DNA of 64,000 nt. It comes from Jiangella anatolica (GTDB lineage: Bacteria > Actinomycetota > Actinomycetes > Jiangellales > Jiangellaceae). Shown here one piece after another: positions 36,459-45,700 of this stretch. Numbering within the stretch: the first letter of the stretch is position 1; every line of letters starts with the position of its first letter. A model generated the notes under the pieces. It saw only the letters and a list, made by a program, of their open reading frames with translations. It was not told the origin of the DNA and made no database searches. Made by a program: the position numbers and the translations under genes. The DNA lies in contig NZ_POTW01000018.1 of NCBI RefSeq assembly GCF_003236295.1, forward strand, positions 1 through 64,000, read 5' to 3'.

Positions 36459-38065
36459 CGCCGCTTGAGGAACTGCGCGATGTCGTCGGGCAGCTCGAAG
36501 TTGCCGTCGCCCTCTGCCGCGTCGCCGCCGAACGCGGACGGCAGCTGACCGGGCTGCGGCTCGGCGGTGCGCTTCTCGTCGGCGGCCGCGAGCTGTGCCG
36601 CGCGCTTGGCCGGGTTGCCCGAGCGGGCGCCGCGCTTGCCCTTCTTGCCCTGCTTCGGCTGCTTGCCCTTGCTCTTCTTGCCCCCCATGCCGGGCAACCC
36701 GGGGATGCCGCCGGCCATGCCGGGCATGCCCGGCATCCCGGCGAGGCCGCCGAGCTTGCCCCGCGCGGCCTGGCTCATCATCTCGCGGGCCATGAAGAAC
36801 CGCTCGACGAGCTGGTTGACCTCGCTGACCTGGCGCCCGGAGCCCTTCGCGATGCGGGCCCGGCGCGAGCCGTTGAGGATCTTCGGGTTGTCGCGCTCGG
36901 CCGGGGTCATCGAGTGGACGATGGCCTGGACGCGATCCAGCTCGCGCTCGTCGAACGACTCCAGCGCCTCGCGCATCTGGCCGGCGCCGGGCAACATGCC
37001 GAGCAGGCTCTTGAACGAGCCCATCTTCTTGATCGCCTGCATCTGCTGCAGGAAGTCGTCGAAGGTGAAGTCCTTGCCGCCCTTGGCCTGCAGCTTGCGG
37101 GCCATCTCCTCGGCCTGGTCGGCGTCGAACGCCCGCTGCGCCTGCTCGATGAGCGTGAGCATGTCGCCGAGGTCGAGGATGCGCGAGGCCATCCGCTCGG
37201 GGTGGAACACGTCGAAGTCGGTGAGCTTCTCGCCGGCCGACGCGAACATCACCGGCTTGCCCGTCACCGACGCGACGGAGAGGGCGGCGCCACCGCGGGC
37301 GTCGCCGTCGAGCTTGGTGAGCACGACGCCGTCGAAGCCGACGCCGTCCTGGAAGGCCAGCGCGGTGGTGACGGCGTCCTGGCCGATCATGGCGTCGACG
37401 ACGAACAGCGTCTCGTCCGGGCTGACGGCGTCGCGGATGTCCGCGGCCTGCTTCATCAGCTCCTCGTCGACGCCCAGCCGGCCGGCGGTGTCGACGACGA
37501 CGACGTCATAGAGCTTGCTGGTGGCGTGCTCGATGCTGGACCGCGCGACGGAGACCGGGTCGCCCACGCCGTTGCCCGGCTCCGGCGCCCACACCGCGAC
37601 CCCGGCCCGCTCGCCGACCACCTGCAGCTGGGTGACCGCGTTGGGCCGCTGCAGGTCGGCGGCGACGAGCAGCGGCTGCTTGCCCTGCTCCTTCAGCCAG
37701 AGCGCGAGCTTGCCCGCCAGCGTGGTCTTACCCGCACCCTGCAGACCCGCGAGCATGATGACCGTCGGCGGCTGCTTGGCGAAGCGCAACCGGCGCGTCT
37801 CGCCGCCCAGGATCCGGACCAGCTCGTCGTTGACGATCGTGATCATCTGCTGGGCCGGGTTGAGCGCCTGCGAGACCTCCTCGCCCTTGGCGCGCTCGCG
37901 GACCGCCGCGATGAAGTCCTTGACGACCGGCAGCGCGACGTCGGCCTCCAGCAGCGCGACGCGGATCTCGCGGGCGGTGGCGTCGATGTCGGCGTCGGAG
38001 AGCTTGCCCTTGCCGCGCAGGTTCTTGAAGGTCGCGGTCAGGCGGTCGGAGAGCGTGGCGAACAC
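36455..38065 (-). CDS. ffh: Signal recognition particle protein Ffh (SRP54)
   Basis: About 536 residues: helical N domain (MFATLSDRLTATFKNLRGKG), GTPase G domain with GLQGAGKTT, VDTAGR and TKLDG, and the Met-rich M domain (MLPGAGQMREAL; SRRARIAKGSGR) that binds SRP RNA and signal peptides. A long C-terminal GMPGMPGM and Lys-rich tail is present. The GTG at 38065 begins the conserved N domain; the frame runs open further upstream but that part is not SRP-like. It delivers nascent membrane proteins to FtsY. Confidence 0.95.
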   Translation of the reverse strand: MFATLSDRLTATFKNLRGKGKLSDADIDATAREIRVALLEADVALPVVKDFIAAVRERAKGEEVSQALNPAQQMITIVNDELVRILGGETRRLRFAKQPPTVIMLAGLQGAGKTTLAGKLALWLKEQGKQPLLVAADLQRPNAVTQLQVVGERAGVAVWAPEPGNGVGDPVSVARSSIEHATSKLYDVVVVDTAGRLGVDEELMKQAADIRDAVSPDETLFVVDAMIGQDAVTTALAFQDGVGFDGVVLTKLDGDARGGAALSVASVTGKPVMFASAGEKLTDFDVFHPERMASRILDLGDMLTLIEQAQRAFDADQAEEMARKLQAKGGKDFTFDDFLQQMQAIKKMGSFKSLLGMLPGAGQMREALESFDERELDRVQAIVHSMTPAERDNPKILNGSRRARIAKGSGRQVSEVNQLVERFFMAREMMSQAARGKLGGLAGMPGMPGMAGGIPGLPGMGGKKSKGKQPKQGKKGKRGARSGNPAKRAAQLAAADEKRTAEPQPGQLPSAFGGDAAEGDGNFELPDDIAQFLKRR

Positions 38066-38157
38066 GTCGCTGGAGTCCTCGGGATCGTCGGCGAAATGCG
38101 GGTCCTTCGCAAGGGTAACGCGCTGGCGTTGCCGGTGGCATGCGCCAGACTGCCGGT

Positions 38158-38775
38158 ATGAGGGCCGATGTCGCCGCGGACGTGCGGATCCACCCGGCCA
38201 CGCCGCAGCGCTGGGACGACCTGCGGGTCCTGCTCGCGCCGCGCAGCGAGGGCGGCGAGGCATGCTGGTGCCTGGCCTGGCGGCTGCCGTCGGGCGAGTT
38301 CGGCCGGCTCCCGGGGGCGGACCGCGAGGACCGGCTGCACGAGCTGGTCGCCGCCGACCCGCCGCCCGGCCTGATCGCCTACGTCGACGGCGAACCGGCC
38401 GGCTGGTGCAACGTCGGGCCGCGGTCGGCGATGGGGCGGCTGGTGCGCTCGACGACGATCCACCCGGTGGACGACCTCCCGGTCTGGTCGGTGGTCTGCT
38501 TCGTGGTGCGGACGGGCTACCGGCGACGCGGGCTGGCCGAGGAGCTGCTGCACGCGGCGGCGGACTTCGCGGCGGCGCACGGCGCGCCGGCGCTGGAGGG
38601 CTACCCGATCGAGACCGGCGGCGCCCGCGTCAGCACGTCGCTGGCCTACGTCGGGACGTCCGGGATGTTCGAGCGGGCCGGGTTCACCCGGGTCGCCGAT
38701 ACCGACGCGACCAGCGGCCGGCGGCCGCGCTGCGTCATGCGGCGGGAACTGGGCGGCGATGCGGCGCAGGCGTGA
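38158..38775 (+). CDS. GNAT family N-acetyltransferase
   Basis: About 205 residues with a GNAT core: CNVGPRSAMGRLVR, VWSVVCFVVRTGYRRRGLAEELLHAAADFA (acetyl-CoA loop RRRGLA) and YVGTSGMFERAGFTRVAD. It has an unusual Trp/Cys-rich segment (EACWCLAWRLPSGEF) also seen in other actinobacterial GNATs. The substrate is unknown. It is divergent from ffh, and its 3' end overlaps the next gene by 17 bases. A start 18 bases upstream is also possible. Confidence 0.85.
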   Translation: MRADVAADVRIHPATPQRWDDLRVLLAPRSEGGEACWCLAWRLPSGEFGRLPGADREDRLHELVAADPPPGLIAYVDGEPAGWCNVGPRSAMGRLVRSTTIHPVDDLPVWSVVCFVVRTGYRRRGLAEELLHAAADFAAAHGAPALEGYPIETGGARVSTSLAYVGTSGMFERAGFTRVADTDATSGRRPRCVMRRELGGDAAQA

Positions 38776-39643
38776 TCCGCGCGAGGTGCTGACCCGGGCC
38801 GCTCCCCCGCCGCGGCTGACGGTCGCGTACGGCCCGCTGCCCGATCAGGTCGCGGACGTCTGGCTGCCCGCGGGACCCGGGCGCGGATTCGACGGGGCGA
38901 GGCACGAGTTCCGCGGGGGTGCTCCCGACGTCAGCCCGGGCGTGCCGCTCGCCGTCATCGTCCACGGCGGCTTCTGGCGGGCCGAGTACGACCGGCGGCA
39001 CACGCGGCCCCAGTGCGCCGGGCTCGCGGCGGCCGGGTACGCCGTCGCCGCGATCGAGTACCGGCGCATCGGCGCGGGCGGCGGCTGGCCGGCGACGTTC
39101 GACGACGTCGCGCTGGCGCTGGACACCGTGCCGGCGCTGGTCGCGAGTGCCGTCGCCGAGCGGTACGGGCAGATCGTCGACACCGCCCGCGTCGTCCACG
39201 TCGGGCACTCCGCCGGCGCCCACCTGGCCGTCTGGGCGGCGTCGCGGCACCGGCTTCGGCCGGGCTCCCGCTGGCACGTCGCCGACGGGACGGCGAGGCC
39301 GACCGGCGTCGTCTCGCTCGCCGGCGTGCTCGACCTCGCGGCGGCCGCCCGGCTGGACCTCGACCACAGCGCGGCGCTGGAGCTCCTCGGCGGCGATCCG
39401 GACATCCGGGCTCGCCGCTACGCCGTCACCGATCCGATGCGACTCATCCCGCCGGCCAGCCCAGTCGTCCTGCTGCACGGCGCCGACGACCGGCACGTCC
39501 CGCCCAGCTTCAGCCGCCGCTACGCCGCCGCGACCGGCGCGCCGCTCACCGAGCTGCGCAGGGTCGAGCACTTCGCGCTCATCGACCCCAAGTCTCGAGC
39601 CTGGCCGGCCGTCCTCGACGCCGTCACGACCGCGCTAGCGTGA
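38759..39643 (+). CDS. Alpha/beta hydrolase (esterase/lipase family)
   Basis: A 294-residue hydrolase with oxyanion-hole HGGFWRAEYD, the nucleophile elbow GHSAGAHLAVW, the acid in LLHGADDRHVPP and the histidine in VEHFALID. This is the BD-FAE/kynurenine-formamidase-like fold. It starts inside the end of the GNAT gene, implying coupling, and its end overlaps the convergent APH gene by 20 bases. Likely ester or amide hydrolysis of a small molecule. Confidence 0.88.
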   Translation: MRRRRDPREVLTRAAPPPRLTVAYGPLPDQVADVWLPAGPGRGFDGARHEFRGGAPDVSPGVPLAVIVHGGFWRAEYDRRHTRPQCAGLAAAGYAVAAIEYRRIGAGGGWPATFDDVALALDTVPALVASAVAERYGQIVDTARVVHVGHSAGAHLAVWAASRHRLRPGSRWHVADGTARPTGVVSLAGVLDLAAAARLDLDHSAALELLGGDPDIRARRYAVTDPMRLIPPASPVVLLHGADDRHVPPSFSRRYAAATGAPLTELRRVEHFALIDPKSRAWPAVLDAVTTALA

Positions 39644-40505
39644 CCGCCACGTCGTACAGCTCGGTCCAGTCCGGGCACCCCTGCACGCAGCGCGCGAACA
39701 TCCACTGCCGCAGCCGGGCCGGCTCCAGGTCCAGCAACGACGCCATCCGGTCCGACAGCCCGGCCGGGTCGGTCAGCAAACGGTCCATGTTCAGCATGTG
39801 CTGGGTCGCGTCGTAGGTGCGATCGCCGACGTACGGCTTCGGGTCGATGACCAGCCACGGCTCGCGCCGGGCCGCGACGACGTTCTCCGGATGCAGGTCG
39901 GTGCAGAGCACGACCTCGTCGGCGGTGGTGCGGGGCAGCTCGCGGTACAGCGCGATGCCCTCGCGCAGCAGCCCGCGGTCCCAGCCCGCCGGCGCCGACG
40001 AGAGCTTCGCGTCGAACTCGGCCGCCCACGCGTCGCACATCGAGGCCAGCGTCCGGAACGGATGACCGTCGGGTGGACGGCGCCAGAGCCGGCGCAGCAG
40101 CCCGGCCAGCACGACGTCCTGCTCGAGCGGCGGCAGCGCCCTGGCCAGCAACGTTCCCGGCTCGGCCCGCTCCAGCAGCAGCGCGCTCGTGTCGTCGAAC
40201 GTCGCGTCGTCGAACACCCGCACGGCGCCGTCGCCGGCCCAGAACCGCAGCCCGTCGGCCTCGTGCTCGGCCTCGGAGTGCCGGAAGCCGACCTTCAGCA
40301 CGACGGCGTCACCGGCGGCGGTCGTCGCCGGCGCGACCCACGAGCACTGCCCGCCCGGCTCGTACGCCGTGCCCACGGTCAATCCCCACCGCGCCACCAG
40401 CGCCGGCACGACCGACGGCAGCGTCGCCGCCCACGCCGTCAGCCGTGGCTCCTGACCGCCGGCGGCGAACTCCGAGAGCTTCGCGGGCAGACGGAAGGCG
40501 GTCAC
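39624..40505 (-). CDS. Aminoglycoside 6-phosphotransferase/hydroxyurea-type kinase (APH(6) family)
   Basis: A 293-residue kinase-fold protein. It has ATP-binding AVVLKVGFRHSEAEHEADGLRFW, the catalytic loop CTDLHPENVV and the metal site WLVIDPKPYVGD, as in the APH_6_hur family (streptomycin 6-phosphotransferase, hydroxyurea phosphotransferase). Start GTG (VTAFRLPAKL) gives the family length; longer frames overlap the ABC permease region. Monocistronic. Resistance activity is only inferred: many chromosomal members have unknown substrates. Confidence 0.85.
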   Translation of the reverse strand: MTAFRLPAKLSEFAAGGQEPRLTAWAATLPSVVPALVARWGLTVGTAYEPGGQCSWVAPATTAAGDAVVLKVGFRHSEAEHEADGLRFWAGDGAVRVFDDATFDDTSALLLERAEPGTLLARALPPLEQDVVLAGLLRRLWRRPPDGHPFRTLASMCDAWAAEFDAKLSSAPAGWDRGLLREGIALYRELPRTTADEVVLCTDLHPENVVAARREPWLVIDPKPYVGDRTYDATQHMLNMDRLLTDPAGLSDRMASLLDLEPARLRQWMFARCVQGCPDWTELYDVAVTLARS

Positions 40506-40558
40506 GCCGGTATTGAAACCGACGCGACCGCCGCCCCGCACCCGGGTTTCAGGTGCGC

Positions 40559-41395
40559 CTACGCGTCCCGCTTGGAGAACAGCCAGCCCGCGATCAGCAA
40601 CAGCAGCGCCGCCTCGCCGGCGAACACGCCGATCCCGGTCCACGGCCCGAGCAGGTCGGGGTTGAACGACTCGACGGTCGCCATCGTCGTGCCGGCGTTG
40701 CCCGGCATCAGCTTCGTCAGCCACTCGCCGGCCGCGCCGGGGATGAGGCCGACCAGGTTGCCGACGACGAAGATCAGCGCGATGCCGACGGTGACGGCGC
40801 CGGCGGTGTGCCGCATCAGCAGGCCCAGACCCAGGCCGAACAGGCCCAGCACGGCGAGGTAGAGGCCGCCGCCGGCCATCGTCCGCAGCACGTCGGGGTC
40901 GGACAGCGACAGCCCGATCCCCTCGCGGTCGAGGAAGAAGTTGCCGGCCAGGATCGCGGCCGTCGACGTGATGGCGCCCAGGACCAGCAGCAGGCCGGCG
41001 AGCACCGTCGCCTTGGCGGCCAGCACCGACCAGCGGCGTGGCGCCGCGGCGAGCGTCGTGCGGATCATGCCGCTGGAGTACTCGGCGCTCGCGACCAGGA
41101 TGCCGAGCACGAGCGCGGCGATCTGGCCGAACATCAGGCCCCAGGTGGCGAACGCGCCGATCGGTTCGTCGGCGGCATCCTGGGACAGCTCGCCGGCGGC
41201 GGCGAAGCAGATCAGCGCCGTCAGGCCGACGCTGAGGACGAACAGTGAGGTGAGCGTCCAGACGGTGGAGCGGACGGTGCGGATCTTCGTCCACTCGGCG
41301 TCGAGGATGCGGCCGAAGGTGAGCCGGGGCCGGCCGACGTCGGCGCGGTGGGCCGGCGGCGAGGCGGGGGCGGTCAGGGTGGAGGAAGTGCTCAT
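40559..41395 (-). CDS. ABC-2 type exporter permease
   Basis: A 278-residue membrane protein with about six helices and a cytosolic N-terminus (RLTFGRILDAEWTKIRTVRSTVW) typical of ABC-2 permeases. It has the EYSSGMIRTTLAAAPRRW segment of the family. It lies 5 bases after the ATPase stop and forms an exporter with it, for an antibiotic, lantibiotic or lipid. Confidence 0.88.
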   Translation of the reverse strand: MSTSSTLTAPASPPAHRADVGRPRLTFGRILDAEWTKIRTVRSTVWTLTSLFVLSVGLTALICFAAAGELSQDAADEPIGAFATWGLMFGQIAALVLGILVASAEYSSGMIRTTLAAAPRRWSVLAAKATVLAGLLLVLGAITSTAAILAGNFFLDREGIGLSLSDPDVLRTMAGGGLYLAVLGLFGLGLGLLMRHTAGAVTVGIALIFVVGNLVGLIPGAAGEWLTKLMPGNAGTTMATVESFNPDLLGPWTGIGVFAGEAALLLLIAGWLFSKRDA

Positions 41396-41400
41396 GGCGG

Positions 41401-42330
41401 TCACACTCCGGCGGGGATGGGCTGTTCGGTACGGGCGTGGTACTCGACGCTGTCGGCGGTGAGGCGCATGAACGCGTCCTCGAGCGACGCGCTGACGACG
41501 CTCAGCTCGTGCAGGTAGAGGCCGCGGGAGCCGGCGACGTCGCCGATCTGCTCCGGCGTCGCGCCCTCGACGGTGAGCGCGCCGTCGTCGGCCCGGCCCA
41601 GCCGCCAGCCGCGGTCGCGCAGCGCCTCGGCCAGCACGCCGGACTGCGGCGAGCGGACGCGGACGTGCGCGGCGGAGTTGCGGGCGATGAAGTCGGCCAT
41701 GTCGGTGTCGGCGATGATCTGGCCGCGCCCGATCACCAGCAGGTGGTCCGCGGTCAGCGCCATCTCCGACATCAGGTGGCTGGACACGAACACCGTCCGG
41801 CCCTCGGCGGCCAGCGACCGGATGAGGGTCCGGATCCACCGGATGCCCTCGGGGTCGAGGCCGTTGACCGGCTCGTCGAACAGCAGCACGCCGGGGTCGC
41901 CGAGCAGCGCGGCGGCGATGCCGAGCCGCTGGCCCATGCCGAGGGAGAACCCGCCGGACCGCTTGTGCGCGACGGCCTCCAGCCCGACCATGCCGATCAC
42001 CTCGTTGACGCGGCGGCGCGGGATGCCGTTGGTCTTGGCCAGCCACAGCAGGTGGTTGTAGGCGGTGCGGCCGCCGTGGATCGCCTTGGCCTCCAGCAGC
42101 GCGCCGACCTCGTGCAGCGGCGCGGGGAGGTCGCGGTAGGCACGGCCGTTGACGGTGACCCGGCCACCGGACGGGTGGTCCAGGCCCATCACCATGCGCA
42201 TCGTCGTGGACTTCCCGGCGCCGTTCGGGCCGAGGAACCCGGTGACGGAGCCGGGCCGGACCGTGAAGTCGATCGCGTCGACCGCCGTCGTGTCTCCGTA
42301 GCGTTTCGTCAGCCGTTCCGCTGTGATCAT
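41401..42330 (-). CDS. ABC exporter ATP-binding protein
   Basis: A 309-residue ATPase: Walker A GPNGAGKST, a signature variant GFSLGMGQRLGIA, Walker B VLLFDEPVNGLD and the H-loop SSHLMSE, with a C-terminal domain typical of CcmA/NatA-type drug exporters. Start MITAERLTKRYG; an upstream in-frame extension lies in the promoter. Operon with the permease downstream. Substrate unknown. Confidence 0.92.
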   Translation of the reverse strand: MITAERLTKRYGDTTAVDAIDFTVRPGSVTGFLGPNGAGKSTTMRMVMGLDHPSGGRVTVNGRAYRDLPAPLHEVGALLEAKAIHGGRTAYNHLLWLAKTNGIPRRRVNEVIGMVGLEAVAHKRSGGFSLGMGQRLGIAAALLGDPGVLLFDEPVNGLDPEGIRWIRTLIRSLAAEGRTVFVSSHLMSEMALTADHLLVIGRGQIIADTDMADFIARNSAAHVRVRSPQSGVLAEALRDRGWRLGRADDGALTVEGATPEQIGDVAGSRGLYLHELSVVSASLEDAFMRLTADSVEYHARTEQPIPAGV

Positions 42331-42483
42331 GGGCGCCACGCTACGGGGGTCACGGACGGAGAAACAGCAGTTCAAGGGTGGTTTCAGGGCCGACTCAGGG
42401 ACATCTCGGGGTCACCCCTGACCGGGCCGCTCAGGGGGATGCCGGCCGAGGTACGCATCCCAGCCGAGGCCGCGAATGTTTGG

Positions 42484-42753
42484 ATGTCCTCCATGGACAG
42501 CGATCCCGATTCCGTCGGCGACGAGCGCGTCCCGGTCGCCCAGGTGCTCAGCGGGCTGGAGCTGCACCCGCTCGCGCCGGGCGAGACGGCCATCGAGGCG
42601 TTCGTGCTGATCAAGGTGCTCGACGCGGACGGGCGACCGGCGTGGTCGTACCGCACGACCAACCGGCTCAACCGCGAGGAGCTGCTCGGCGCGCTGATGG
42701 TGCAGGCCGACGTGCTGCGCAAGGAGCTGCGCGACGAGTGGGACGACGGCTGA
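42484..42753 (+). CDS. Small conserved-looking actinobacterial protein, unknown function
   Basis: An 89-residue acidic protein. VPVAQVLSGLELHPLAPGETAIEAFVLIKVLDADG is followed by WSYRTTNRLNREELLGALMVQADVLRKELRDEW. The balanced composition and helical C-terminus argue for a real gene. I recognise the type (short proteins of unknown function near transporters) but no function. Two ATGs (42484, 42493) are possible. It is divergent from the ABC operon and convergent with the subtilase gene. Confidence 0.65.
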   Translation: MSSMDSDPDSVGDERVPVAQVLSGLELHPLAPGETAIEAFVLIKVLDADGRPAWSYRTTNRLNREELLGALMVQADVLRKELRDEWDDG

Positions 42754-42796
42754 CGGCGTCGCGGCGCCGTCGCCGTCGTCCCACCCGCGCTCGCGG

Positions 42797-45700
42797 TTAC
42801 CGGATCCGGACCCGGTGCACGCCACCGTTCTCGGTGCCGGCGTAGAGCCAGCGGCCGTCCGGGCTGATCTCCAGCGAGACGACCGACAGGTTCTGCAGCC
42901 CGCCGGACACGTTCACCCAGGTGCGCCCGCCGTCGGTGCTGCGCAGCACCCCGCGACCGCCCTTGACCAGGCCGTTCGCGGTGAACGAGCCGGTCGCGGC
43001 GTACCAGGTGTCCGGGTCCGACGGCGACACCAGCAGCTCGCCGACCCGCATCGCGAGCCCGCCGGTGTCCGCGTCGCGCCAGGTCGCGCCGTCGTCCTCG
43101 CTGACCCGGATCGTCCCGCCGGCCGCGATCACCCGGCCGCCGCCGACCTCGACCGTGACGACCTCGCCGTCGGCGACCTTCTCGGCGGTGATGCCGAAGT
43201 CGTCGCTGCGGAACAGGCCGTCCGGGCCGGCCAGCCAGAGCCGGTCCGGGTGCTCCGGATCGGTGGCGACGTCGGTGATCAACTGGTCGTGGAAGCGCTT
43301 ACGCCAGGTCTCGCCGCCGTCCTCGGTGACGTAGAGGCCGGCGCCGCCGAGGCTCCAGAACGCGACCGCGACCCGGTCGGAGTCGTCCTCGCCGACGACG
43401 AGGTCCAGCGGCACCTCGTTGGTGCGGCCGCGCAGCTCCCACTCCCGGCCGCCGTCGGTGCTGCGGTACACCCAGAACTCCGACAGCGCGTCCTTGCGGA
43501 TCTTCCACACCGTCGACGGGTCCCGCGGGTCGGCGGCGAGCTGGCCGATCCGGGTGCCGACGTAGGCCTCCCAGCCCGACAGCCCCCACTCGGCGCCGCC
43601 CTCGGGCAGCTTCGGCCGGGTCGGCAGGTCGGTCGCGTAGACGTCGGCGTCGGTGCCGGCCAGCAGCCGCGGCCGGCCGTCGGCGCCGTCGGCGATCTCC
43701 AGGTCGTAGACGGTGCCGCCCTGGACGCCGATGCGCCGCGGGTCCGACCCGTCGTCGTCGGCCTGGAACAGCCCGGCGCCCGGCGACGACCACAGCAGAC
43801 CGCCGGCCCACGCCACGGCGTCGTCCTCGACGGCGCCCTCGATCGGCTCGGGCAGCACGGCCCAGGTCGCGCCGCCGTCGCGGCTGACGTGCTGGACGTC
43901 GCGGTAGGTCGTCACCATCATGACGTCGCCGCTGAGGGTGATGTCGAGCGCGCCGCCGTCGGGCACCGGGTACAGCTCGGCCCAGCTGCCGCCGCCGTCG
44001 CGCGAGCCGACGACGACGTCGTCGATCAGCGCGGCGACGACGGTGTCGTCGGCGGCGAGGCCCTCGACGTAGCCCTCGGTCACCTCGTGGACGGTCGCGG
44101 TGCCGGTCGGGTCGCCGGACATGATGCCGCGGACCGCCCAGATCGCGTCGTAGCCGGACAGGTACAGGTCGTCGCCGCTGACGGCGGCGCCGGTGAGCTG
44201 CGCGCCGGCCTGGTTCGGGTAGCCGTCCCAGCTCTCGCCGCCGTCGCGGCTGACCAGCAGCGTGTCCGGCCGCACCGCGACGAGGACGTTCGTCCCCGGG
44301 TCGCTGAGCAGCGCGATCGTGTGCGCGTCGGGGACGTCGAGCTGCCGCCAGGTCTCGCCGCCGTCGTCGGTGCGCAGGATCCGGCCCAGGTAGGTGTTGT
44401 CGAGGATGATCCCCCAGTCCAGGCCGGTCGCCGAGTTGACGGCGTACCACATGGTGTCCGGGTCGTCGGCGGAGATGATCAGGTTGTCGTTCCCGCTGCC
44501 GGCCGGGACCGGCAGCCGGTTGTGCTGCCGCCAGGTCGCGCCGGCGTCGTCGGTGGTCCAGGGGCCGCCCTTCGCGTACTGGGTGACGGCGGCGGCGTCC
44601 GGGTCCGCGGGGGTCGTGCTGATCGGGCCGCCGGCCATGTTCGGGCCGATCGGCTGCCACGACGCCGGGTTGCCCGAGTCGCTCGGAACCGGGGTGACCT
44701 CGAACGACGCGGTCCCGGCCAGCCGCGTCCCCTGGTCGGTCCCCGCGGTGACGGCGACCGCGTAGGCGCCGACCCGCGACCCGGTGAGCTCGGCCCGGTA
44801 CCAGGAGTCGTACTCGTGCTCCGCGGTGACGGTGACCGGACGGCCGCGCGGCGGCGTGACCGTCACCGTCGGGGCTGCGGCCAGCGGCGCCGGGCTCCAG
44901 ATGTAGGCCGCCGTCGTCCCGTCGCTGGGGTCCGGCGACGTCTGGACGACCAGGTGGCGGACGGCGAGCAAGTACGGGACGCGGACGGTCGCGCCGTCGC
45001 CGGTGGTCGCGACGACCCAGCCGGCGAGGTCGGCGTCCTGGTCGGGCGTGTCCGCGGCGACGGCGACCGTCACCGTCAGCTCGCCGCCGGCCGGGATCGT
45101 CGCCTGGTGCGGCGTGACGGTGGCGGTGCCGGGGCTGCCCGGCGCGCTGTGCGCCGCGAGGGTGACGGTGACGTCGGCGGCGCCGGGGTTGCGCAGCGTC
45201 GTCGTGCCGGTGCCGCCGACCGTCGGTCCGGAGAGGTCGGCCAGGCCGAGCGACACCGACGTCGGCGCGGCGATCAGGGGGCTGTCCGCGGCGGCCGCGA
45301 CGTCCACCCGGCCGGCGCCTGACGTCGTCGGGCCGGTCCCCTCGACCGCGACCGCGGAGCCGGTCAGCCGCCCGGTGACGTCGTCGGCGGACTCCTCCGG
45401 ACGGAGCTGGCGCAGCAGCGCCGCCGCGCCCGCCACGTGCGGCGCGGCCATGCTGGTGCCGGAGATCCGGTAGACGCCGGGCGCCCAGAACTCCAGCGGC
45501 CAGGTGGAGCGGATCTCCACGCCGGGCGCGACGACGTCGGGCTCCAGGTCGAAGTCCGGCGCCGGGCCGCGCGAGCTGAACGAGGCGATCCGGTCGGTGA
45601 CGTCCTCGCCGGAGATCTCGACGTGCACGGGGCCGGCGGCGAGGTCGCGACGCAGCTGGTCCCACTCCAGCTCCAGCAGCCCCATGACGACGATCCGCTC

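Noticed and set aside
38066-38263. Longer N-terminus for Ffh (frame open upstream)
   Set aside because: The extension is Arg/Pro-rich and unlike SRP54, and overlaps the divergent GNAT gene; the GTG at 38065 starts the conserved N domain.
39624-40505. Clear antibiotic-resistance gene call
   Set aside because: Kinase motifs fit the APH(6)/hydroxyurea family, but a chromosomal, isolated member cannot be assigned a drug from sequence alone.
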